Shown here: positions 1 to 9,520 of the stretch, piece after piece
How the letters are laid out: every line of letters begins with the position of its first letter
Position numbering within the stretch: position 1 is the stretch's first letter
Source of the DNA: Sciurus carolinensis
Taxonomy: Eukaryota > Chordata > Mammalia > Rodentia > Sciuridae
Reading direction: 5' to 3'
DNA length: 64,000 nt
NCBI RefSeq assembly: GCF_902686445.1
Contig: NC_062222.1
Coordinates: forward strand, 133,369,035 to 133,433,034
Made by a program: the position numbers and the translations under genes
Notes under the pieces: model-generated
What the model was told of the DNA's origin: nothing
Seen by the model: only the letters and a program-made list of their open reading frames with translations
Databases searched by the model: none

Positions 1-309
1 CATTTGTAACAAGATTTTGTGTTTTTGTTTTTATCATTTACACCAAAATATTGAGTTCAAATGGTACCCTGCTTCAAATAAACATCGATTCAACTGTCAG
101 GAAATCTTTATTTTTAAGTGTTTAAAATTATCATTTTTCAGACATATCTGAGGCAATAGAATATAGGATTTGGAGTTAGATTATACTCATGAGCTCTGAG
201 GAATTAGGTTTGTCCTTCAATCTGTCTGGATCTCAGAACTCTTCTGCATGTTACAATAATAAATGCCCATCTCACAGATTTGTTGGAAATTCTTAGGTAG
301 AAATCCATA
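1..309. other. Unannotated AT-rich stretch
   Basis: No exon, repeat family or RNA gene is recognised here. The sequence is AT-rich and low in CpG, like most of the first 50 kb. Confidence 0.5.
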
Positions 310-525
310 CTTCCTAAGAGCAAAGACATGGAGTCAAAACTGCTGTGTTTCAAGCCCAGCTTTGCCAGTTTTCAGCTGTGCATCCTTAGACATTTTACTT
401 AACCTCCATTTCCCAGTTTTCCCATCTGTGAATAAGGATAATGACAATAGGCATCCCTATTATGAAGATTAAATGAATGTGTGAACAATGCTTGGAAGAG
501 AGTCATGAAGGTTATAATCACTATG
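310..525 (+). repeat. MIR SINE
   Basis: The order of features matches the mammalian-wide MIR element in sense orientation: a tRNA-like opening, a 'cttagacattttacttaacc' core, a 'cccatctgtgaataaggat' motif, then 'agattaaatgaatgtgtga' and 'acaatgcttgga'. It is clearly diverged, as expected for a repeat older than placental mammals. Confidence 0.8.
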
Positions 526-1199
526 ACACTGTTAATTGTTTTCATCATTATTTGGAAGTGTTTGGAGACATAGGTGATTCTTAGCTAACATGTATGGATT
601 GTTTCTTCCTCTATAGCTAACTAGTCACTAACCTTTACCAAACTGCCCGGGTCCTTACTTCATATGCATTGGTGAACAGGAAAGATACAACTAGAAGGAC
701 TATCTGACTTCACACAGAACTTCTGAAAGCAACCTTTGACCTTTGGGACATACAAGCAGCATGAGAAATGTAAAGAAAGAAGGATGGAGAAAAACAAAGG
801 CCAATAATTGGTAAGGAAAGACAGAGAAATAGCCTATTTCCAATCAGGGAACAGACTATCATCAGTATTCTGATAAAAATCCAAGGACACCTTGCTTTCA
901 AAAGCAAAAATCAAATGACATAAAAAGCAACAATAAGATAGCAAGAAATAGTTCTTAGAAGTTAATATGACAGTTAAAAGAAAAAAAGACATGAGTTGCA
1001 TATAAAGTTAAAGTAATACACAGAACCTAGAGTCAAAAAGGAAAAAAAGAGTATGAGAGAAGAGACAAAAGACAATCCAGCAGGTCAGCATTGTATGAGA
1101 AAGAAATCTGTAAAGAGTAACAAGGATGAGAGAGGGAGGGATATTGCCAAAGATATAAGATAAGAAAAGTTTCTGGAACTGAAGGAAATGTGATTATTC
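526..1199. other. A/purine-rich unannotated stretch
   Basis: From about 900 to 1160 the plus strand is strongly purine-rich (many aaag and gagag runs). There is no coding frame or repeat I can name. It may be a further degraded upstream part of the L1M copy that follows. Confidence 0.4.
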
Positions 1200-1860
1200 A
1201 ACAGGACAGTATCTCACCCCCAATGAGACTCAACCACACATCCATGAAACTGGCACATTACAGAATAAGTAGGAAAAATGGAAAAAGCTAAGTGAGCATG
1301 CAGACCTACTAGAACTCTCTCTCACTGCAGCTGGGAGCATATAATAGTCCAGCTACTCCAGGAAACAATTTGACACTGTCTTACACAGTTAGATGTGTAA
1401 TTATTATATGACTCAGCAATCACATTGCTATTTATCCAAGAGAAATGACAATACATGACCACATAAAAACCTGTATGTGAATATCGATAGCAGCTTTCTT
1501 TATATATAAAAGAGCAACACTAATGATCATCAAGTGGTGATCAAGTCAACTAACTGCAGCATATTCAAACAATGGGCCAAGAGCAATAAAAATGAGCATA
1601 CAATTGATCTATTCCACAACATAGACAAATACCAGAAATAGGATGCTAAACCAGAGAAAGAAGACACAAGGACCAACATACTTTTCAGCTGGTATCCTGG
1701 AAAAGACAAAACAATAGAAGCAGAAATAAGGTCAGTGTCTTCAGGGACTGAGATGAGAAGTTGAAGATGGATTAGAAAGCAGCACAAGGGAATGATTGCT
1801 GGTGCTAGAAATAGTCTCTCTCTTGATTCGGTGGCAAATACCTGACAGAATATAATTTAT
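1200..1860 (+). mobile_element. Old LINE-1 (L1M-type) 3' fragment
   Basis: The sequence follows the L1 ORF2 C-terminal region in decayed form: 'ccaggaaacaatttgacac', then 'actcagcaatcacattgct', then 'ccaagagaaatgacaatac', a cue for the 'napkin' of short island motifs about numbered copies of the body, and an A-rich 3' region. Indels break the reading frame, so nothing is translatable. It is a dead, 5'-truncated copy and no target-site duplication can be seen. Confidence 0.6.
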
Positions 1861-1887
1861 GTATTTATGATATGGTGAGACCCATCA

Positions 1888-2086
1888 TGATTATTTACAA
1901 TAATTTGGTAGGTGGAAACTTATAAAACTGTAGTTGGAAAGAGTTGATTCAATGTGAATTTATCTTCAATAAATCTGAATTCAGTAAAAATGAAAAGTGC
2001 TACAAAGTGCTAAGGAAGACAAGATTTCAAAAGCCTATCTTAGAGTGCATGGAATATTCCCTAATGGTAGAGCACTTGCCTAGTCC
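1888..2086 (+). repeat. Inverted duplication, left arm
   Basis: This 199-base block reappears in reverse complement at 2851-3048. I count four substitutions (around the 'gagttgattc' versus 'gagtagactc' stretch and two isolated sites) plus one 1-base deletion, about 97% identity. The last 30 bases run into the ID-type SINE that continues to about 2128. That SINE continuation is missing from the other arm, which suggests this is the original copy. Confidence 0.9.
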
Positions 2087-2128
2087 AGTGAACCCTGGGT
2101 TTGATCCCCGAGACAGCAATAAATAAAT
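2057..2128 (+). repeat. ID-type (tRNA-derived) SINE fragment
   Basis: The motifs 'atggtagagcacttgcctag' and 'accctgggtttgatccccga' are the A-box side and B-box side of a rodent ID SINE, a family derived from tRNA-Ala/BC1. An (ataa)n tail follows. The usual 5' 'ggctgggg' start is missing. It overlaps the right end of the inverted-duplication arm. Confidence 0.7.
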
Positions 2129-2829
2129 AAATTAATTAACTTAAATATGTCCACATTAATGTCATTAACACCAATGAATACACACAGGGCCTGCAGTCTT
2201 TCAGAAAGAAAAAAAGGAGTAATCTACAAAGAAATAAATGTAAGAGTATCTTCAGACATATTGGGAACCCTGGAAACTACAAAACGATAGGAAAGATTTC
2301 AAATTTGTGAGGGAAGACTAATTTTCCAAACCAACACTTTATAAATAGCCAAGCTGTCAAGACAGATAAGAATGAATGAGGTTTACTTCCCACTTGCCCA
2401 CTTTAGGAAGTTATTTAGGAATGCCTTCCAGCAAAAACAAAAGCAGAAACAACAAGGACAATGCAGCCATGAAAAGGTGGTGACTTCAAAAAGGGCAGCA
2501 AAGCCACTTCAAGAAACCAAAGTCCAGACTGGAGCCAAAGGATGAAGGAAGAATCCCAGGGGGAAGAGATTCATCCAAGTGGATGGACTGGCTGATCACA
2601 TAGAAAGATGGCATAAGATAAAGGCCTCGTTTACGAAAGAATTTCAAAGATAAAGAAAGGCCATGGAAAATTTCTAAGACATCCCAAGTGGTCATGGTCA
2701 GTGTTTGCAGCAGCAGCGGAATGTTGGTACAGAAGAAACCCAGGAGGATCTGGAAGAGCATTCCAGTGGGTTTCTAGTGCACCTCCGTGGATGTAGGCAC
2801 AAATGGGCAGGACTGAAGAGGCGTCCCTT
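2087..2829. other. Spacer between inverted-duplication arms
   Basis: About 745 bases lie between the two arms. No exon or named repeat is recognised. A 91-codon minus-strand open frame at 2486-2761 has no family resemblance I can see and is treated as chance. Confidence 0.5.
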
Positions 2830-2852
2830 CCTGATTATTTACAATAATCAGG
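2830..2852. repeat. 23-nt hairpin palindrome at duplication junction
   Basis: A 10-base stem, 'cctgattatt' pairing with 'aataatcagg', encloses a 3-base loop 'tac'. It sits exactly at the inner edge of the right inverted arm. Its 'tgattatttacaataat' core is also a direct copy of the outer end of the left arm (1888-1904). Confidence 0.9.
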
Positions 2853-3048
2853 ACTAGGCAAGTGCTCTACCATTAGGGAAATTCCATGCACTCTAAGATA
2901 GGCTTTTGAAATCTTGTCTTCCTTAGCACTTTGTAGCACTTTTCATTTTTACTGAATTCAGATTTATTGAAGACAAATTCACATTGAGTCTACTCTTTCC
3001 AACTGCAGTTTTATAAGTTTCCACCTACCAAATTATTGTAAATAATCA
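2851..3048 (-). repeat. Inverted duplication, right arm
   Basis: Reverse complement of 1888-2086. It carries a truncated piece of the ID SINE in minus orientation ('ctaggcaagtgctctaccat') that ends abruptly at the palindrome, as expected for a copied-in inverted segment rather than an independent SINE insertion. Confidence 0.9.
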
Positions 3049-4580
3049 GGTGGTCAAAGCATGAGGTCGAAATCACATACAACAATTCCCACAAACTCCC
3101 TGGGATCCCTCACTGAGATAGGAATTAGAATGTAGCAGAATTACATGTGAACAAAGACCCAATGTAGGCATTTGTTATAGAAACCTGATCTGATCTAGGA
3201 CTGAATGCTTTTCTCTTGGAATCAAAATGTAAATAAGGGCACATAAAATAATTTGAAAAAGATATGATGTGGAATTAAGGTAGGGTTTTGGTGGACATAA
3301 TCTAAACTCTGGAGAGCATAAATATTTGCCTCTTTCTCCACTTCCCCTGTGATTCCAGTGAAGTCCTTACATGGGACAATAGGCAGGTTCATCCCTGGGT
3401 CTTCTACATCTGGCCCTGGCCCTCCCTACCCTGCACACCACACTGCACCTCTTGGTGTAACTTTTGGGAGGTTCATCTTAACATGAGCTTCATTTCTGTC
3501 TCTATGCCCTGCCAGGTGGAATCAGTTCTAGGAGTAATAGACTCTTTTAAAAAAATCACTAACTAGGTTCTTATTTGGTGTGCCTGAATAAGGAATATTT
3601 TAAAACCAAAGAAGTTTCTCGTTCTTTATTGATTTCCTGTTTGATATTTATTTTTCATGAAGATGTTTAATGTTGTTGCTGTCTCAGACTCCAGTTTTAG
3701 GCCTGACATAATTTATCTGAAACCCAGTAGTACCCTATCTCCTTTGTTGTAGTTAACTTTCCTTCCCTCTTTGATTGTGATATGTCCCTTTTGTTCCTCT
3801 GTCACTGACCCAAATCCAAAGACGAAGCAGAGGCGGACCATAGTCAACCCTTGTTCAACATCTTGCTCATGCAAATAGGCTCCTTTGATCACACAGACAT
3901 TTTAAAAAGTTCCTGATGCTTAAGTCCCACAGGGGCACCCATGGGAGAAGGACCTGGATGCATGCACAGTCCACAGGTTCTCTCTGTCTCAGTCTATCTT
4001 TCTCTGTCTCTGCTCACCCGTGAGTTGAGCTGCCTGCTGCCTCTGGACTTCCTATCACCTTCTGCACCCCTAACACCCCTGGGATCTGAGGGCAGTTATG
4101 TTTTTTTTTTTTTTTCTGTTTTATGCATTATGATATCACTTCCTTTCTGTGTCCCCACCTGAAATACACATTTGCACCCAATTTTCTCCCATAGAGGCCC
4201 TTCTGGAGAGAGGCCTCAAACTCTAACTAGCAAGAAACCATAACAAGATATATCACAATACAATTCCATTGTAATGCATAATCCTTAATGAGGTAAGTTG
4301 CCTTTCAGGGCATGGTACGTTCATACACATTGAGGTGATACATATCATGTTTCTTGATCCACTTGAAGAATGGTATATCCCAATGTTCCTTTCAAGTAAG
4401 AAAAATAAAAGTGATATTTGTTTAAAATTCTCTGGTTAGTGTCTTCATTCATTCATTAATCATGTAATGAGGAATTATTGAACATTTAATGGTGTCAGAA
4501 CTGGTTGCACCTTAGAGGTAAAATAGTGAGCAGATGATTATATGATGATATCTGCGTGTAAAAAATTTCACAATTGGTTG
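3049..4580. other. Unannotated intergenic stretch
   Basis: No exon is supported. The only clear landmark is a run of Ts at about 4099-4115. Possible decayed repeats are present but none is clear enough to name. Confidence 0.45.
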
Positions 4581-4599
4581 CAAGGTGAACAGGTTAGAG

Positions 4600-5262
4600 G
4601 GGAAATGGCAGAAAATAGAAGGCAAATTGGTGCAGGCACTCTGGAAAGCAGTGTGGAGATTCCTCAGAAAGCTTGGAATGGACCCACCATTTGACCCAGG
4701 TATCCCACTCCTCGGTTTATACCCAAAGGGCTTAAAATCAGCATACTACAGTGCTGCAGTCACATCAATGTTCACAGCAGCTCAATTCACAAAGCTAAAT
4801 TGTGGAGCCAACCTAGATGCCCTTCAATTGACAAATGGATAAAGAAACTGTGGTATATATACACAATGGAATATTACTCAGTCATAAAGAAGAATAAACT
4901 TATGGCATTTGCTGGTAAATGGATGAAGCTGGAAAATATCATGCTAAGTGAAATAGGCCAAGCCCAAAAAACCAAAGGCCAAATGTTTTCTCTGTTAAGT
5001 ACATGACAATATATAATGATGAGGGGCGGTGGGGGGAAGAGAAGAATGAAGGAACTTTGGATGGTGTACAGGAAAAAAGGGGTGGAGGGGGTGGGAATGG
5101 AAAAGCAGTAGAATGAAACAGACAGTATTGCCTTATATATATGTATGACTATATGAATGGTGTGAGTATACATTGTGCACAACCATAGAAATGAAAATTT
5201 GTACCCCATTTGTGTACAATGAATCAAAATGTGTCTGTAAAAAAATAAAAAAATTTAATAAA
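4600..5262 (+). mobile_element. LINE-1 3' end (5'-truncated)
   Basis: The 3' end of L1 ORF2 is readable in two frames. Near 4630-4840 it encodes a 'WRFLRKLGM...[11 protein letters not shown]' type segment, and near 4806-5006 'IDKWIKKLWYIYTMEYYS' followed by 'FAGKWMKLENIMLSEI'. These are hallmark ORF2 C-terminal motifs. One frameshift separates them (around 4800-4840), so it is not functional. A G-rich 3' UTR follows (from about 5020), then the 'acaatgaatcaaaatg' end and an A-rich tail. The same 3' UTR occurs at 28.6 kb, and a more diverged relative at 33.4 kb. Confidence 0.92.
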
Positions 5263-5299
5263 AAGAAATAAAAACAGGTCTTGCTATTTAAAAAAAAAA

Positions 5300-5699
5300 G
5301 AAAACAGAAGGTGACTAGACACCTAATTAATGAATAGTGGAAAAGTACAAACCCCGCAGGACTTGACATTGGGAGAGAGGAAGGAGGTATGAAATATGTC
5401 TCCTAAGTGTCTCACCACTTAAGCGAATGGTTTCCTAAAGAGGGCTTCTCACAATTCTCAAACTGGAGTACCAAAAAAACTCCCCGCCTCTCATTAGGAT
5501 GGGCCATTGCCAAAGGCCCTTGGTCTATCTCGTGTTTGCACACTCGTAGGTTCCTTCAACTGCTGACTCCCTACTTATACCCTCATATTTTAAGCCTGTT
5601 ACAGAAGAAATTGGAATCCCATGGGTGTTTGTCCACAGGCCACAACTGACTCAAGACAACCCAGCAGGAACGAGTCACCGCCAAGCAAAGTGGTTCTTG
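5300..5699. other. Unannotated stretch after L1 tail
   Basis: No repeat or exon is recognised. Short open frames here have no resemblance to known families. Confidence 0.4.
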
Positions 5700-6260
5700 A
5701 ATATATGATGATTTAAGAGAGAAGGTGGCTAATAAACATCTCGGCGCTCTTTCCAGATGGAAAACAAAGATTTTCTTTTTCTGATTTCCCCATAAATTTG
5801 TCATTATTTGTCAGACGCAGTCAAAATAAATGCACCAGGCTTCAAAGGAGCCAGCGCCGTGAAAGACCAGATAGCAGCAAGATGAATCCACTTGTCTCGG
5901 CAGACAGACGCTCAGCACAGTAGTGCAGGAAGGGAAGGGTGGGCACCTGTGATAATGTATTGCATCATTTCTTTGACCTCGAGATAAAAGCAAACAAGAG
6001 AAGCAAAAAGTGCCACTCAGCAGGCTCTAAAAATGATACCTGCCACAAGGCTCTGATCTGTGGCCGGGATTCCGTCTTTGCTGGAGAGATGGAGTATTTC
6101 CATCAGAATGTCAGCTCTTCCTTGTCCCGACTACACTTATTGGCAAAAGAGGAATGGGATTAGGCAATAGAATAAAAAGCTTTTAAGTTTAATTTAATTT
6201 AGCTAATCCATCCGGCCATGTTTGCTGGCTTTTTCCAGTTTTCTAAAAGGATGAAGAACA
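5700..6260. other. Low-repeat patch, possible conserved non-coding sequence
   Basis: Complex, unrepeated sequence with homeodomain-style AT motifs ('tttaatttaatttagctaat', 'ataaatttgtcattatttgt') next to GC-containing blocks. This is the texture typical of developmental enhancers. There is no coding frame longer than 75 codons. The call rests on texture only; no cross-species alignment was possible. Confidence 0.3.
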
Positions 6261-6649
6261 GCCAACCCCAGTCAGCTATCACTGGGGACAACCTCAGCTG
6301 TGACCCTTCACCTCCTGCTCAGAGCAGCCCTGCTGGATGCAATCACTTTTGCAGGATTTAGATGAGGATTCCAGGATTTAGCATGTTTATCAAGTTATCA
6401 AGAACTGAGAACATTGGGACCTAACTTCCAATGTATCTGTAGGGCTCTGATGGTTAAGAGCTACTTCTCACTCCTCAGTAGGAGGCGCTCTACAAAATGC
6501 AGAGCTGCATGGTAATAACAAATATCAGTAAAGCAAGAGAAGTACAATTCCAGATGACTTAAACTTGAACATAAATCCATGGGATGCACCTCGCAAAGCA
6601 AAGATTTCATAGCTGAAAGCTCAGAAATGTGAAATGAAAAGCATGTGTT
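6261..6649. other. Unannotated stretch
   Basis: No exon is recognised and no repeat can be called confidently. Confidence 0.4.
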
Positions 6650-6855
6650 TTTTAGGATCAGACGAATCCCAGTGTGTCTCAGCACTTACCCCTACTTGCT
6701 GCGTGACCTTGAACTAATTGCATAGCCTCATAGCTGCAGGTGCCTCATCTGAAAAATGAATTTCCCCATCTCAAATAGTTTTGTGAGGATAAAAATGAGA
6801 TGATGTGATTAAATTACCTGACAATGTGTCTGATATACAGCATCTGACCCCAAAA
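6650..6855 (+). repeat. MIR SINE
   Basis: 'cttgctgcgtgaccttgaac', 'ggtgcctcatctgaaaaatg' and 'ttttgtgaggataaaaatga' appear in MIR order, sense orientation, well diverged. Confidence 0.75.
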
Positions 6856-8099
6856 TGCCAACTTCATGCCACTTCAAGTTAGATACACTCTGCGATGGAT
6901 AAATTGTAGAGAGATTCATTAACCAAGCTACTGTCCAAGGGGCAAGGTAAAAGCAACCATGATGAAAGACTGCAGAGAACCCACATGTATGTATGCATGT
7001 GCATTTCCATGCCCAGAGACACGGATTTGAATGTTATGTCTGTTAGAAACAAGTTCATGTTAAAACATCTGATAGTTACATCTATCAGAGACCTAGTTAG
7101 CTGATGCTCTACTGATAAACTTTACAAAAGCCTTTCTAGTTAGCATCGCCAGCAGGATGACTGAATCAGTCATATAGATTGCCAGCACAGCTCCCAGGAA
7201 GAGCCAGCAATTAGCAGAAGGCTGCACCGGGCTTCAAAACGCTGCCTGTCATCCTTACGATCACAAAACCAATGCTCAAGCACTGTTTTGTGGGGAAAGA
7301 AGTCATCTCTAGCTGAATAAAAACAAGTTTCCTTTAAAAGGAAAAAAAAAAAAAAACATAATTACAGAAACTTAAGAACATACCCAAATAAGAGGACCCT
7401 AGTTTCCCCAAAGATAAGGTCTTCCCTGCAGTGATTGGTATGCAGAGGCCTCATTACTCTAATTTAGTTACACAGATCCTGAGATTTTACCTGTCCTTTT
7501 CCTTCAAGGTCACAGTCATTTTTAGTAGAGTAGTTAAATCTCTGAAGAGACGGTGATATCTGGGGTTCCCTATGAATGAGCTCTGTTTCCATGAGCTGTT
7601 CACTCAACCCCTTAAAGACTCAAGCTTCACATACAATGTGAGGATAATAACAGCAACCATCTTATCACAGGGATATGTAGGAAGAAAGTGATGTGGACCA
7701 TGCAGACTCTAAATAGTGTGCTGCGGGGAGAATCAGGGCTCAATGAAATTATTGTTATTTATAACTGGCAGGACTTCTTTTCTATTGCAAATGACAAAAC
7801 AAATTCAGCAAGTGGAAACACTTTTTTCCTTCAAATTGGCAAGTCCAGATGTGGACATGGCCAGAGGTTCAGTCAGTCAGGCGAGGCTTGTTCAGAGACA
7901 AGTTCTGCTGTGGGGTGCCAGATGGCTGCTGTGGTGCCAGTCATTGCCCACCTAACCACACTTCAAGGCCTGCACAAGGAGCTTCTCTCTCATATAGGTT
8001 TCACAGTCCCAAGATTCCCTCTGATAGAAACAACCTGGGTCACTTGCTTCCCCCAAAAAATGACCGATGCTAGAGAAATTTGTTCTTTAATTGACTAAT
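6856..8099. other. Unannotated intergenic stretch
   Basis: No supported gene. An A-tract lies at 7340-7355. The 136-codon open frame at 7688-8098 overlaps two other open frames on the same strand and shows no family motif, so it is treated as chance. Confidence 0.4.
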
Positions 8100-8460
8100 T
8101 GAGGTAGGCTGAGTAATAGCACCACAAAGACATGTATGTCCTAATCCCTAGAATCTATATTACCTCATGTGATTTTGCAGATGTGATTAAATTGCAGATT
8201 TTGAGATGCGAAGTTTATACTGGATTATCTGTGTGGGTCCATGGTAATTACCAGAGTCCTTATAAGAAGAGAGCAGCAGGGGTCAAGGTCAGAGTGCAGA
8301 AGGCAATGTGACTCTGCAGACAGAGATTGGAGTGAGGAGACACCAACCAAAGCCTGCCAGATCCTGTGCTGGTTGCAAATGCAAGGAGCAGACCCTCTTC
8401 ACAGGCCTCCAACAGGAGCGTCCGTGCCAGCAGCCACCTCGATTGCAGCACCATGAAAAC
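8100..8460 (+). repeat. MLT1-type LTR relic (ERVL-MaLR like)
   Basis: 'tgtcctaatccctagaatct', 'ttgcagatgtgattaaattg' and 'gagtccttataagaagagag' follow the order of an ancient mammalian MaLR-type LTR. It is heavily diverged with no internal retroviral sequence. Exact subfamily not determined. Confidence 0.5.
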
Positions 8461-9399
8461 CACTGAACTGCCCCACCAGGCCTGCAAGCAACTAAGCTTG
8501 CCAGGGTTTGTCACAGAGGCATCAAGAAAACAGACACACCAACCTCAGATCACGATTTTCATCCATTCAGGGCCCGGAGCGCCTTGACAAGAAAGGGCAG
8601 CCATCATTCTCTGGAGGGAAAACAGATCCTGCTCTCAGGCTGTGTCCCGGGCAGGAAAGCCCATGCTGTCCAGGACATCGAGGTTGGTTTTGCTGGTATT
8701 TTTTTTGTTTTTTTTTTGTAAATTCGACTTCAATTTCCAAAAAATGTGATTCTTTTTCCTTTAGTAGCTTTGCCACCATATCATAGCTTGTTCCTCTGTA
8801 CTTGTACAATGGACTCTGGAAAGGAGGACTTTCTCTGTGAATCTTGGACCTGCGTGACATTGGGGTAACTATCAAGGGACAAGAGACCTGTGTGACAAAG
8901 CAAAGTCTCATCATGGAGTTGTGATCTGCCAGGAGTCAGGGACAAGACCACTCAGATGCAAAATGCACTCAGGTCTGCTGAAGTGCCTGGCTTTCTTCTT
9001 CTACTGTTTCATCTGAAAGATCCACTCTTCTCCGAAACTTGATTTCAAAGTCTGCGGAGGAGCAGGTTGAAGGAAGTGAGTGTGCGCTAAGCTGTCTTCC
9101 AGGTCCGCAATTCAGTAAGTCCCTCTGCGGTGGTGGCATTGAGTACTACAGGGCACAGAGAGGTCTGAGGGAATGGAATCTAAGGGTTCTTGACTTGGGA
9201 AAGTTAGGACCACGTTAAAAACAGCTGATCGAGCGATCAGAAGCACTAAATCCCTGGGCCAACCCCGTCACCTAGTTTTCTCTTTTGTAGCAATAGCATA
9301 ACTGAATCCTTGGCACACACATTAGAGGCGTTTAGTGAGAAAACGGACTGAGGAAAGGGGCTCTCTTTCTAAAAATGGTAGTGATGGCGATGTATTCAA
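8461..9399. other. Unannotated stretch
   Basis: No repeat or exon is recognised apart from a T-rich tract at 8698-8719. Overlapping short open frames on both strands look random. Confidence 0.4.
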
Positions 9400-9520
9400 A
9401 TCATCCGGGGAATTGTTTTTAATTGCAAATGGAATAATCTCAGCGCTCCCATATCCACATTAATTCTGTCATTCTCCTAAACAGCAGCTTTGATAATTTG
9501 ATAAAGGCACCATAAACGAT
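9400..9520. other. Possible conserved AT-rich element
   Basis: Unrepeated AT-rich sequence with homeobox-like cores ('ttttaattgcaaatggaata', 'ccacattaattctgtcattc'). This is an inference from base texture only. Confidence 0.25.

Noticed and set aside
2057..2128. tRNA gene
   Set aside because: A- and B-box-like motifs belong to ID SINEs; there is no cloverleaf with a proper anticodon arm. The same applies to the ID copies at 27.5, 31.7, 40.9 and 58.5 kb.
4585..5006. Intact reverse transcriptase-type gene
   Set aside because: Only the last part of L1 ORF2 is present and it is frameshifted; no catalytic domain remains.
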